Shown here: in pieces, positions 35,558 to 44,398 of the stretch
How positions within the stretch are numbered: the stretch's first letter is position 1
How the letters are laid out: each line of letters starts with the position of its first letter
Source of the DNA: Arthrobacter oryzae
Lineage (GTDB): Bacteria > Actinomycetota > Actinomycetes > Actinomycetales > Micrococcaceae
Assembly: GCF_003634095.1 (NCBI RefSeq)
Contig: NZ_RBIR01000009.1
Location: 1-55,720, forward strand
Length of the DNA: 55,720 bases
Direction: 5' to 3'
Made by a program: the position numbers and the translations under genes
Notes under the pieces: model-generated
The model's input: the letters and a program-made list of their open reading frames with translations, nothing else
Databases searched by the model: none
What the model was told of the DNA's origin: nothing

Positions 35558-36727
35558 TTAGCTTCGCAGCGTCACCTTGGTGCCGGTTGCGGCGGACCAA
35601 GTTATGCGGCCTCCCTGGTAGTCCTGGCCGACAATGCCAGGGCCGAGGGTGTATTCGTCCGTTACGGGGTACCCGAGGGGTCCGGCTTCATAACCCTGGG
35701 CGCCCCAGGCGGCACGAATGCCGCCCCATGAAATGTGCGCGCCGGAGGCTGGCGACCAGTAAAGAGCCCCATACTGGAAGGCCTGGCGAATTCCGCCGTT
35801 GGCCGCAGGGATCTCATCGGTGGTGGGGTAACCCATCCGGCCGGCCTCAAAGCCCTGACTCCCCCACTCCCCCCGTATGCCGCCCCAGACCGTGTGCGCA
35901 CCTGTCGCGGGCGACCAATAGATCGTCCCGTACATGAAGTTCTGGTAGACCCCGCCGTTGGCCGCGGGGATCTCATCGGAGGTGGGGTAACCCATCCGGC
36001 CGGCCTCAAAGCCCTGACTCCCCCACTCCCCCCGTATGCCGCCCCAGACCGTGTGGGCACCGGACGTAGGCGACCAATACACTGTGCCGTGCTGGAAGCT
36101 CTGGGAAACCCCTCCGTTGGCCGCAGGACCCTCCAGCGCAACCGGCGCCCCCAAGCGCCCTGCGGCACATCCCTGCGCCACCCAGACAGAGAGAATCGCG
36201 CCGTTTCGCACCGGAACTGCTCCCGGGTCCGGATATCCGGCCAGGTTGGAGACCACCAGATGGAACCCGGCGTAGGGCCCGCTCGTGGGAACGGTGTAGC
36301 CGATGCCTACGTCCGTGGCACACCCGGAGAGCATTGCATCCCGGTGGGCCGAAGAGCCGGCCCACCAGTCAACGACATCGGCAGGGGCGAAATTGAACCC
36401 GATGATTTCGCGGTACCAGTCCGCGCCGGCCGGTATCTCGTTGGCGCCCGCGTCCGGCCGGTGAATCGTTGCGAAGCTGAAGGCCGGGCTGTTGGTGGCG
36501 GTAGCAAGATGGTTTGACCAGTCCTGGGAGATGTTTGAAACGGCCTGATTCCACCGAAGAGCGGGCAGCCCTGCCGCCGCACGCTGTGAGTTCATCAGAT
36601 CCACTACTTGTTTGGCATAGGGATCGTTGTAGGTGGAGGCGTTGGCCGCACCCGCGGGCGACGAGAAAAAGCAGAGGGCAACCACAGTGACGGCGGCGGA
36701 CACGCGCCGCCCGAGACGTATGAACAT
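35558..36727 (-). CDS. Secreted CAP-domain protein with four LGFP repeats
   Basis: 389 aa from the ATG at 36727. A signal peptide (1-27, core VTVVALCFFSSPAGA) precedes a CAP/SCP domain (about 35-165) with LMNSQRAAAGLPALRWN, WAGSSAHRDAMLSGCATDVGIGY. The remaining 215 residues are four LGFP-type repeats of about 53 aa, each containing a MGYPT-like turn, ANGG, a YWSPA-like strand and WGGIR..WG. LGFP repeats are found in actinobacterial cell-surface proteins and are thought to bind wall polymers. Repeats 2 and 3 are nearly identical, including at DNA level. Function is probably envelope-associated; CAP enzyme activity is unproven. Confidence 0.92.
   Translation of the reverse strand: MFIRLGRRVSAAVTVVALCFFSSPAGAANASTYNDPYAKQVVDLMNSQRAAAGLPALRWNQAVSNISQDWSNHLATATNSPAFSFATIHRPDAGANEIPAGADWYREIIGFNFAPADVVDWWAGSSAHRDAMLSGCATDVGIGYTVPTSGPYAGFHLVVSNLAGYPDPGAVPVRNGAILSVWVAQGCAAGRLGAPVALEGPAANGGVSQSFQHGTVYWSPTSGAHTVWGGIRGEWGSQGFEAGRMGYPTSDEIPAANGGVYQNFMYGTIYWSPATGAHTVWGGIRGEWGSQGFEAGRMGYPTTDEIPAANGGIRQAFQYGALYWSPASGAHISWGGIRAAWGAQGYEAGPLGYPVTDEYTLGPGIVGQDYQGGRITWSAATGTKVTLRS
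35822..36055 (-). repeat. Exact 75-bp direct repeat inside the LGFP gene
   Basis: Bases 35822-35896 and 35981-36055 are identical, 159 bp (53 codons) apart, with few differences in the rest of the unit. This shows a recent tandem duplication or gene conversion of one LGFP repeat, and a hot spot for copy-number change. Confidence 0.85.
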
Positions 36728-36934
36728 GAGACCTTGGTTTTCTGTTATGTGAACGGCCCTCCGGTCCGCCTCAGGACGGTTCCCGTCCGGTCGGGTCCGC
36801 CCCCATGCTACTCGAGCCAGACAAGACAACCACTGACCGTCGGCTGAGCGGTGTTATGCCGGGCGGAAGCGACTCCACCGGGGTGATCCGGTCAGGCGTG
36901 ACGCCCCGGCCGGCCCCGGAAGTGCGGCCCGAAC

Positions 36935-37504
36935 CTAGGAAGCAGCGTAAAAGAAGACGGCCAGGCCGACTGCAAGGAGGGCTTCCTGGAGACCGCGGGT
37001 CCGGGAAACGGGCGTCATGCCAGTTTCGGCCGGGGTTGCGAAGGTCGCCAGCAACCACCCTGCGCCGGCCAGGACCAGGGCGATGGCGCCTGTCAGGTGG
37101 ACAATGATGCCACCCAGTTCTTGGCCAGGATGGTCCTGCCCTGCGCCCCCGGCGCGGGACCCTGAAACCACGGACCAGGTCCCAATACCGATCAGCACAG
37201 CCGAATACAGGGCCGCTGCACGGCCCCGGTCCGTTCCCCGGAATATCCGCCGGCCCCGGAAGGCGGCCCGGAACAGGAACCAGGCCCCCGCCAGAGCCAG
37301 CAGCGGCACCGCAGGAAAAACGCCAACCCGGCCCCGGAACCCGCTGAGAACCGCCAACGCCAACACCCCGCCCGCCAGCCCAATCAGCAGGTCGTTCAGC
37401 CGGGCGGCCCATGACCGCGCCCTGACCACCCGGACGGCGCTGATAAGCATGAGCACGGAAAAAACACTGACCAGGACAATAACGATAACCGGGCTGCTAA
37501 ACAT
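36935..37504 (-). CDS. Multi-pass membrane protein of unknown function
   Basis: 189 aa from the ATG at 37504 (MFSSPVIVIVLVSVFS); a longer frame to 37576 lacks a ribosome binding site. About six hydrophobic segments are seen, with a basic loop RVVRARSWAARLNDLL after the first and FRGRRIFRGTDRGRA in the middle. The layout resembles actinobacterial DUF5134-like proteins, but I am not sure of this. No catalytic motif is visible. It lies between the CAP/LGFP and TatB genes, on the same strand as both. Confidence 0.65.
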   Translation of the reverse strand: MFSSPVIVIVLVSVFSVLMLISAVRVVRARSWAARLNDLLIGLAGGVLALAVLSGFRGRVGVFPAVPLLALAGAWFLFRAAFRGRRIFRGTDRGRAAALYSAVLIGIGTWSVVSGSRAGGAGQDHPGQELGGIIVHLTGAIALVLAGAGWLLATFATPAETGMTPVSRTRGLQEALLAVGLAVFFYAAS

Positions 37505-37724
37505 GAACGACGAGTCCCCTAGGGATTGGTGACGGAACGGCGGCTGCGGTTCGGAGACGCCCGCCGGCGGGAGCATCCGTAAAACGGCCGCGGGTCGACG
37601 GGCGGTCCGTTGATCTTATTTGAGGCAAGGAGCTACTCCCCCGGGCTCGGCCGCAGCCGGATGCCCCGCGGAGGAAACGTCACGTGTCAGAGGAGCCGGG
37701 TGTGGCCCGGGAATAGGCGCTGAT

Positions 37725-38090
37725 TCATGTCGCTTCGGAATCGAATGGTGCCAGCTGTCCGGGCGCGAGGTGCTCGACCAACCGTGGCGCCGGGGCCGAG
37801 AGGGTCACCGGTTTCGTCACGGGAGTGCCCGAGTCCGGCCCGGCGGCGTCCTCGTTGAGGGCGTCCAGGATGATCCGGCGGTGATCATACTGCCGCGGAT
37901 CCAGTTTGTTCCAGTTCAGGCTATCGAAGTCCGGGCCGAGTTCCTCCCGGAGTTGTTCCTGGGCGCCGGCGGCCATCCGCCGGACTTCCTTCACGATCCG
38001 CCCCAGCTGCGCGGCGTACCCGGGAATCCGCTCCGGCCCCAGGACGAAAACGCCGATAAGAAGCAGGATGAAGAATTTTTCAGCATCCAT
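37725..38090 (-). CDS. tatB: Sec-independent protein translocase subunit TatB
   Basis: 121 aa from the ATG at 38090. One N-terminal membrane segment (FFILLLIGVFVLGPERIP) contains the invariant Gly-Pro hinge, followed by an amphipathic helix (AAQLGRIVKEVRRMAAGAQEQLREEL) and a flexible acidic/Pro-rich tail. This is the TatB pattern; TatA proteins have a shorter FGXXKLP hinge. TatB binds TatC to form the receptor for twin-arginine signals. No tatA or tatC is nearby. The Tat-exported phospholipase C in this window would be a client. Start choice is uncertain because the ribosome binding site is weak. Confidence 0.85.
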   Translation of the reverse strand: MDAEKFFILLLIGVFVLGPERIPGYAAQLGRIVKEVRRMAAGAQEQLREELGPDFDSLNWNKLDPRQYDHRRIILDALNEDAAGPDSGTPVTKPVTLSAPAPRLVEHLAPGQLAPFDSEAT

Positions 38091-38137
38091 ACCGAAGCAT
38101 AAACCCATCGTACGGCCGTCCAAGCTTCCCATGAGGC

Positions 38138-38168
38138 CGGCCCGGCACGGACCTTCAACCGGGCCGGG
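38138..38168 (-). terminator. Hairpin between the DUF1345 and tatB genes
   Basis: CCGGCCCGG (38138-38146) and CCGGGCCGG (38160-38168) form a 9-bp stem with a 13-base loop. Lying between two same-strand genes, it may end the DUF1345 transcript. Confidence 0.4.
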
Positions 38169-38231
38169 TGGGACACGTCGGAACCTTAGCCGCGGCCGCG
38201 ATTGTCCGGTTCCGGCGGTTACAGGCTTGGG

Positions 38232-38888
38232 TCAGTGGATGAGGCCGGAGACGAGGTTGATGACGGTGGCCAGGACGATGGCGCCGAGGACGTAGGAGAG
38301 CAGCGCCTGGCGGAGGGCTGTGTACCGGATGGCGTCGGTGGTGAGGTCGGTGTCCGAGACCTGGAAGGTCATGCCGATGGTGAAGGCGAGGTAGGCGAAG
38401 TCTGCGTAGCGGGGCGGTTTCTTTTCGTTGAAGTCCACTCCGTCGTTTTCCCGGTAGTAGATGGTGGCGTACCGGAGTGTGAAGAGCGTCTGCACCAAGA
38501 GCCAGGAGAGTGTGATGCTGCCCAGAGCCATGGCAATGATGGCCGCCTTGAGACCGCCTTGAACGGAACCTGCCTCCAACAGGATCAAAGCGACACCGCC
38601 GAAGCTCGCTGCCGTGGCCGCCAGCACCAAGACGTCCGAGATGACGCGGCCCGGGTCCTCCCCGCGTGCACGGGCGTGGGCGGCAGTGCCGGTGGCGTCC
38701 AGGCGTCCGATCACGGACCACACCCAGATCAGGTAAGTCAGCGATGCGGCCGCCCATCCCAAGGCAGGGGCATAGGCCCAGGACCCGAAATTCCCGACGG
38801 CAAGCGCGACGCCCAACCCGACAACGACCATTGCGGCCAGCCGCACGCCGGAACGGTAGACGGGGGCGCTGAAAGTAGAAATGCTCAT
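38232..38888 (-). CDS. DUF1345 multi-pass membrane protein
   Basis: 218 aa from the ATG at 38888 (MSISTFSAPVYRSG). Six hydrophobic segments are visible. The family signature FAYLAFTIGMTFQVSDTDLT and the end block LLSYVLGAIVLATVINLVSG are present, as is the mid-protein LVQTLFTLRYATIYY. DUF1345 proteins are common inner-membrane proteins of unknown role. The start codon is inside a 7-bp inverted repeat that could hide it in the mRNA. Divergent from the LytR-CpsA-Psr gene. Confidence 0.88.
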   Translation of the reverse strand: MSISTFSAPVYRSGVRLAAMVVVGLGVALAVGNFGSWAYAPALGWAAASLTYLIWVWSVIGRLDATGTAAHARARGEDPGRVISDVLVLAATAASFGGVALILLEAGSVQGGLKAAIIAMALGSITLSWLLVQTLFTLRYATIYYRENDGVDFNEKKPPRYADFAYLAFTIGMTFQVSDTDLTTDAIRYTALRQALLSYVLGAIVLATVINLVSGLIH

Positions 38889-39098
38889 CGCACGATCATG
38901 GCATTGTGGCCCAGTGCGATCTGTCCCCGCGAGGTGTGTCGCGGCCGCTCTCAGCGAAGTCCCAGACAGCCCGGGATATCCGCGATGTCCGACGCACGTC
39001 TTATGCGGGCCGGGGCTCAGCACGGAGGCCTCGGCTGGGGCTCCCAGCAGCTGTCCGTATCATGGGCGGGTCCGAAGGTCCGCGGAGAGGTAGCAGCA

Positions 39099-40640
39099 TT
39101 GCTTGGTCGTCACGATAAAACCCGCCCGGAATCCGGCGCGCCCGTTTCCTACCCTGGCCAGGGCACCCTAGTCGACAGCGCCCACATCCCCCAACGCCAG
39201 CGACGCCGGCAGCGGCCCCGCTGGGTGAAGATCACCGGGATCACCGTCGCTGCGCTGCTGCTGGGCTGCCTGGCTTTCGGCGGCTACTGGGTCTGGCGCC
39301 TCCAAACGAACATCACCACATCTGCCCTCGGGGCCGGCGGACCCCGGACCGAAGGGCCGGTCGACGACAGCAAGGACCGCCTCCAGATCCTCGTCCTGGG
39401 CAGTGACACCAGGAGCGGGAAGAACGGACAATACGGCACCCCGGACCAGTCCTCGGGGTATGGGCAGTCCGATGTGATGATGCTGCTTGATATCTCCGCC
39501 GACAACAACCATGTCAACGTCATCAGCTTCCCGCGAGATCTCCTGGTCGACGTCCCTGCCTGCAAGGACGCCGCCACGCACCAGCAACACGACCCGCGGC
39601 AAAACGTGATGATCAACAGCGCCATGGCCGACGCCGGGATCGGCTGTGCCGTGGACACCGTAAACAGGCTCACCGGCATGGAAGTGGACCACTTCATGAT
39701 GGCTGACTTCAACGCTGTGAAGGAACTCTCCAACACCGTCGGCGGCGTCGACGTTTGCGTCAGTGCCGCCGTCGTCGACCCCGAATCCGGACTCCGCCTC
39801 CCCAAAGGGACCTCCCAGGTCCAGGGTGATCAGGCCCTGGCCTTCCTCCGGACCCGCCACGCCTTCGCCGACGGCGGAGACTTGGGCCGAATCAAGGCCC
39901 AACAGTCTTTCTTGGCCTCCCTCACCCGAAAGCTCAAGGCCGACGGGACGCTGGGCAACCCTCAGAAAGTATTGGCCATCGCCGACACGGTGACCAAGAA
40001 CCTGACGGTCGATGGAGGCCTCGCCTCGGTTCCGACGATGCTTACCCTGGCCGACCGGCTCAAGAACATCGACCCAGCCAAGGTCAACTTCATCACCGTT
40101 CCGACCGTGCCTGCTGCGTCGGATCCCAACCGGCTAGGCCTCGACGAACCGGCGGCCGGCAACTTGTTCGCCAGGCTCCAGCGCAGCGCCGACCTCAGCC
40201 AGCCGTCTCCCGCCACCGACCCGGCGGCCCCGTCCACTGACGCGCCCACAGCGGTGGCCGCCACGCCGGACTATGACAAATCACTCCAGCCCGTCACCGT
40301 CGCCGACGGCACTAACGTGCCCGGCAGAGGCAACGAGATCGGCGCACTCATGACCGGGGCCGGCTTCACCAAACTCGCTCTGATCCAGGCGCAGCCCCGG
40401 GCTCAGACCATGGTCTACTACGGCCCCGGCTTCGCCGATGTCGCTGCCGACGTTGCCTCGATGTTCGGGCTTCCGGCTGCCAGCGTCCAGCAGGACGCCG
40501 GTGTCCAGGGCGTCCAACTCTATGCCGGGGAAGACTTCACCACCGGCGCAAAACCAGCACCGCCCGCCCGGGCCGCCGGCGGTGTAGTAGCCCAGACTGC
40601 CAACGACCAAACGTGCCAAACAGCCAACCCGGGAGGCTAG
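39099..40640 (+). CDS. LytR-CpsA-Psr (LCP) family cell-wall polymer ligase
   Basis: 513 aa from a TTG at 39099 with GGAGAGG upstream; the frame is open far upstream but that part is antisense to DUF1345. A basic cytoplasmic tail, one membrane segment (about 45-66) and an extracellular LCP domain are seen. LCP blocks include LVLGSDTRSG, SDVMMLLDI with metal-binding Asp, VISFPRDLLVDVP with the diphosphate-binding Arg, TVGGVDVCV and GDQALAFLRTRH. A C-terminal LytR_C domain begins VTVADGTNVPGRGNEI. LCP enzymes transfer teichoic acid or other polymers from lipid carriers to peptidoglycan, which fits the nearby SEDS, DedA and UppP genes. Confidence 0.92.
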   Translation: MLGRHDKTRPESGAPVSYPGQGTLVDSAHIPQRQRRRQRPRWVKITGITVAALLLGCLAFGGYWVWRLQTNITTSALGAGGPRTEGPVDDSKDRLQILVLGSDTRSGKNGQYGTPDQSSGYGQSDVMMLLDISADNNHVNVISFPRDLLVDVPACKDAATHQQHDPRQNVMINSAMADAGIGCAVDTVNRLTGMEVDHFMMADFNAVKELSNTVGGVDVCVSAAVVDPESGLRLPKGTSQVQGDQALAFLRTRHAFADGGDLGRIKAQQSFLASLTRKLKADGTLGNPQKVLAIADTVTKNLTVDGGLASVPTMLTLADRLKNIDPAKVNFITVPTVPAASDPNRLGLDEPAAGNLFARLQRSADLSQPSPATDPAAPSTDAPTAVAATPDYDKSLQPVTVADGTNVPGRGNEIGALMTGAGFTKLALIQAQPRAQTMVYYGPGFADVAADVASMFGLPAASVQQDAGVQGVQLYAGEDFTTGAKPAPPARAAGGVVAQTANDQTCQTANPGG

Positions 40641-40827
40641 AGTCCTCGCACCCATGTCAGGCCGACTTGGCCGGCACCCGGGGGAATCCGGTACGGCCAC
40701 AACAATGGTGGCCACGGGCGCGGCTTGGATACAGTGGTCGTCCGTGTCCTGGTTTGGAGCAGGCGTAGGATGGCTGGATCGGCGGCGCATGCCTCCTCAC
40801 CTCACGCGGTTGAGAAAGGAAGGGACG

Positions 40828-41244
40828 ATGGCCAAGACAAGCGGCCCATCCAAGTCACAAGGCGCACTCAAACCGACGGTAACGTGGCTGAAGGAACCGC
40901 AGCACCATGATTATCCGGCCGCGGCCTCCTACCTGTCCCTGATCGCCGGCCCCAAAGCTGTGTCCAGGGTAGTCAAGGCACTCGAAGAGGCGCCGACCGT
41001 AACGTTCAAGGCCAAAGACCTTCTGCGCGCAGCGGCCCTGCCGCTGCTGCCCGCCGATGACCCGGACGTCGTCAAAGAACTCGCCCGGGTCAGGGCCGGT
41101 ACGGCGCTCTCGCCATGCCTGGTCATTCGCGGCAGCACCAAGAACGGGACGACGGCGCGGATCGCCGACGGATACCACCGGATCTGCGCGTCCTACCATC
41201 TGAGCGAAGATACAGTCGTCTCCGCACGGATCGCCCGATTCTAG
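40828..41244 (+). CDS. Conserved small protein, possibly ParB/Srx-like fold
   Basis: 138 aa from the ATG at 40828, which has GAAAGGAAGGG upstream. It is soluble, with a Lys-rich start, the segment PTVTWLKEPQHHDYPAAASY, a helix-rich middle (VSRVVKALEEA, TFKAKDLLRAA) and the end ARIADGYHRICASYHLSED. The GYHRICA block recalls the GXXRXXA box of ParB-like nuclease/sulfiredoxin folds. This is a resemblance only; no function is assigned. It is convergent with the FtsW-like gene, with 73 bp between. Confidence 0.7.
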   Translation: MAKTSGPSKSQGALKPTVTWLKEPQHHDYPAAASYLSLIAGPKAVSRVVKALEEAPTVTFKAKDLLRAAALPLLPADDPDVVKELARVRAGTALSPCLVIRGSTKNGTTARIADGYHRICASYHLSEDTVVSARIARF

Positions 41245-41317
41245 GCAGGGTTCTGATGCCCAGGCGGAGAGTTCAGCCGGTTCTCGTTGTGCCTGGTCGC
41301 CGGGTGCGGCTCGGGCC

Positions 41318-42568
41318 TTAGGAGATCCGCCCCGGCTGCGGAGAAGACGGCTGCGGCGTCGTGCCGCGGGGCACCCGGGGGTCTTCGGGTTGCTGGTCAC
41401 GGCGCGTGACGGACAGGATCATGCCGATGCCTGCCAACGAGGAGACCATGGCCGAGCCCCCGTAGGAGATGAACGGCAGCGGCACGCCGATGACCGGGAG
41501 CAGCCCGCTGACCATCGCGATGTTGATCACGGCCTGTCCGATGATCCAGGTGATGACGCTGCAGGACAGGACGCGGGCGAACATGTCCCGGGTCCGGGTG
41601 ATCGTCTTGAACACGGCGACGGCCAGTACAGTGAACAGCCCGAGGACGAGCAGGGTGCCGGCAAGGCCGAGTTCCTCGCCCAGGATCGTGAAGATGAAGT
41701 CATTGTGGGCCTCGGGGATCCAGTTCCATTTCTCCCGGCTTTGCCCCAGCCCTGTCCCGAACCAGCCGCCCGAGGCCAGCGCGTATTGGCCGTTCAGGGC
41801 CTGATAGCCGAGTCCTTGGGAGTCTTCCGTGGACCCCGCGCCGAGCCAGGAGGAGATCCGACCCATGCGGTTCCCGCTGGTTGCGGCGAGGACCAGTGCC
41901 GCGACGGCGGAAGCCGCCGCGGCGGCTCCGATGACTCTCATGGAAACGCCGCCGTAGAAAAGAGTGGCGGCGGCGATGAGCATGATGATCATCGTGGTGC
42001 CCAGGTCGTGGCCCAGAGCCACCAGGGCCATGATGAGGGCGCCTGCGGGCAGCAAGGGAATGACCGCGTGCTTCCACTGGCTCAGCAGTTTCTGCTTTCT
42101 GGATAGCACGGTTGCTGCCCAGACGATGAGCGCGAGTTTGGCGAATTCGGAGGGCTGAGCCGTGAATCCGCCGATGTTAAGCCAGTTCCTGTTGCCATTG
42201 ACCGTCATGCCCAGCGGCGTGAAGACCAGCACTAAAGCCATCAGGGCGGCAATAAGCATGGGCCATGCCAGCTTCCGGATATACCGGACAGGTAGGCGGG
42301 CAAGGCCCAGCATGATGATGACACCGGCGAGCGTCCACATACCCTGCTTGAGCGGCAGGTCATAGGGGTTGGCCCCCGATGCAATGGACTCGACCGACGA
42401 TGCTGAGGCGACCTCGACCAGACCGATCGCGGCCAGCGTGAGCACCACAGCCAGGATCACCGGCCGCTGGCGGTCCGCGGATTCACCCGCCAGCCACGTT
42501 CTGAAGCGGCCGGAGGAACGCCCCGGCAGGGTCGGGTGAGGCGGCGGTTTCTGTGTTGCGGTCGTCAT
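41318..42568 (-). CDS. ftsW: FtsW-type SEDS glycosyltransferase
   Basis: 416 aa, about ten membrane segments. Family blocks include NRNWLNIGGFTAQPSEFAKL, LVALGHDLGTTMI, GYQALNGQYALASGGWFGTG, FIFTILGEELGLAGTL and GVPLPFISYGGSAM. SEDS proteins polymerise lipid II into glycan strands together with a class B penicillin-binding protein. The short N-terminus and the GNRMGRISSWLGAG loop favour FtsW over RodA. No penicillin-binding protein or mur gene is adjacent, so this looks like an extra copy outside the division cluster. It is divergent from a second SEDS gene. Confidence 0.88.
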   Translation of the reverse strand: MTTATQKPPPHPTLPGRSSGRFRTWLAGESADRQRPVILAVVLTLAAIGLVEVASASSVESIASGANPYDLPLKQGMWTLAGVIIMLGLARLPVRYIRKLAWPMLIAALMALVLVFTPLGMTVNGNRNWLNIGGFTAQPSEFAKLALIVWAATVLSRKQKLLSQWKHAVIPLLPAGALIMALVALGHDLGTTMIIMLIAAATLFYGGVSMRVIGAAAAASAVAALVLAATSGNRMGRISSWLGAGSTEDSQGLGYQALNGQYALASGGWFGTGLGQSREKWNWIPEAHNDFIFTILGEELGLAGTLLVLGLFTVLAVAVFKTITRTRDMFARVLSCSVITWIIGQAVINIAMVSGLLPVIGVPLPFISYGGSAMVSSLAGIGMILSVTRRDQQPEDPRVPRGTTPQPSSPQPGRIS

Positions 42569-42960
<392 letters not shown>

Positions 42961-44388
42961 ATGAGGCAGCAGCATGACGTCGTGAAGCCGCGCCGGAATC
43001 TCGAGGCACTCCTGCTGCTGCTGGCCTTGGCCCTCGGGCTGGGCGCCAGCGCGATGGTGAGCCTGGACAGGCATGAGGTTCTGGGGGGCGGGTTCTGGTC
43101 CCAGGCTGGAGCTCTGACCGGCCTGGCTGTGGTGTTCCATGTGGTGTTGAGGATGCGGGCAAGCTACGCGGACCCCGTCATCCTTCCCATCGTCGTGTCC
43201 TTGAACGGCATCGGCATCGCCATGATCCACAGCCTGGATGCGGCCACCGGGACGGACGCGGGAGGCAACCAGCTCAAGTGGACGGCTGTGTCCGTCCTGA
43301 TCGCCGCCGCCGTCCTGTGGTTCCTGACGGATCACCGCGTACTGCGCCGATACACGTTCATTTCCCTGGCCATCAGCGCCGTGCTGCTCATGCTGCCGCT
43401 GGTCCCGGGCATTTCCGCCGGGGACATCAACGGTGCCAGCGTCTGGATCCGGCTGGGCCCCCTGCAGTTCCAGCCCGGAGAAATCGTCAAAATCACGTTG
43501 GCTGTCTTCTTCGCCGGATATCTGTCCGACAACCGGGACCTGATCCTGCTGGCGGGCAGGAAAATCGGGCCCCTGCAACTCCCCCGCGTCAAGGACATGG
43601 GTCCGATGGTGACCGCGTGGGCCGTCAGCGTCGGCGTGCTCATCTTCCAGCACGACCTGGGCATGTCCATCCTCTTTTTCGGCCTGTTCATGGTCATGAT
43701 CTACGTCGCGACCAGCCGGGCCAGCTGGATGCTGCTGGGACTGGTCCTCATGGCCTTCGGCGGATACGCCACGGCCACCATCTTCCCCCATGTCCGTCTC
43801 CGCATCGACGCCTGGGTCAACGCCTTTGACCCGAAGGTCTTCGTCCGATTCCCCGGCGGAAGCGCCCAGATAGTCGAGGGCCTGTTCGGGATGGCCGACG
43901 GCGGGCTGCTCGGAAACGGACTCGGCCTCGGCCGCCCGGACCTGGTGCCGTTCGCCAACAGCGACATGATCATTGCCTCCCTCGGGGAAGAACTGGGCTT
44001 AGTCGGTTTATTCGCCATTGTGGCGATGTACCTGCTGCTCTTCACGCGCGGGTTCCGGGCCGCCCTCGGGACTCGGGACCCGTTCGGGAAACTGCTCGCC
44101 TGCGGCCTGTCCTTCGCCATGGCCTTGCAATGCTTCATCATCATGGGCGGCGTCACCCGCCTTATCCCGCTCACCGGCCTAACGACCCCATTCCTCTCCG
44201 CAGGAGGATCCTCCCTGCTGGCAAACTGGATCATCGTTGCCCTGCTTCTGCGCATCAGCGATGCCGCCCGCCGCCCCGACGCAACGGGCCCGCTCCCGGC
44301 CGGCCTGACCGCCCCGGGGCGCATGGACGCCCGCCCTGAAGAGTTTTATCGCCCCCGCATGGTGCACCCCAGGCAAGCCCGGAGATAG
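42961..44388 (+). CDS. rodA: RodA-type SEDS glycosyltransferase
   Basis: 475 aa starting with GAAAGAGG upstream of the ATG. The long N-terminal part with two extra membrane segments before LDAATGTDAGGNQLKWTAV is typical of actinobacterial RodA. SEDS blocks are GASVWIRLGPLQFQPGEIVKI, QHDLGMSILFFGLFM, AQIVEGLFGMADGGLLGNGLG, DMIIASLGEELGLVG and LIPLTGLTTPFLSAGGSS. It would polymerise lateral-wall or septal peptidoglycan with a class B penicillin-binding protein, usually encoded just downstream; here CorA follows instead. The CorA start is ten bases after the stop. Confidence 0.9.
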   Translation: MRQQHDVVKPRRNLEALLLLLALALGLGASAMVSLDRHEVLGGGFWSQAGALTGLAVVFHVVLRMRASYADPVILPIVVSLNGIGIAMIHSLDAATGTDAGGNQLKWTAVSVLIAAAVLWFLTDHRVLRRYTFISLAISAVLLMLPLVPGISAGDINGASVWIRLGPLQFQPGEIVKITLAVFFAGYLSDNRDLILLAGRKIGPLQLPRVKDMGPMVTAWAVSVGVLIFQHDLGMSILFFGLFMVMIYVATSRASWMLLGLVLMAFGGYATATIFPHVRLRIDAWVNAFDPKVFVRFPGGSAQIVEGLFGMADGGLLGNGLGLGRPDLVPFANSDMIIASLGEELGLVGLFAIVAMYLLLFTRGFRAALGTRDPFGKLLACGLSFAMALQCFIIMGGVTRLIPLTGLTTPFLSAGGSSLLANWIIVALLLRISDAARRPDATGPLPAGLTAPGRMDARPEEFYRPRMVHPRQARR

Positions 44389-44398
44389 CTCCCGTACC

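Noticed and set aside
38202..39098. Upstream extension of the LytR-CpsA-Psr frame
   Set aside because: The first 299 codons are antisense to DUF1345 and lack domain content; the TTG at 39099 with a good ribosome binding site is preferred.
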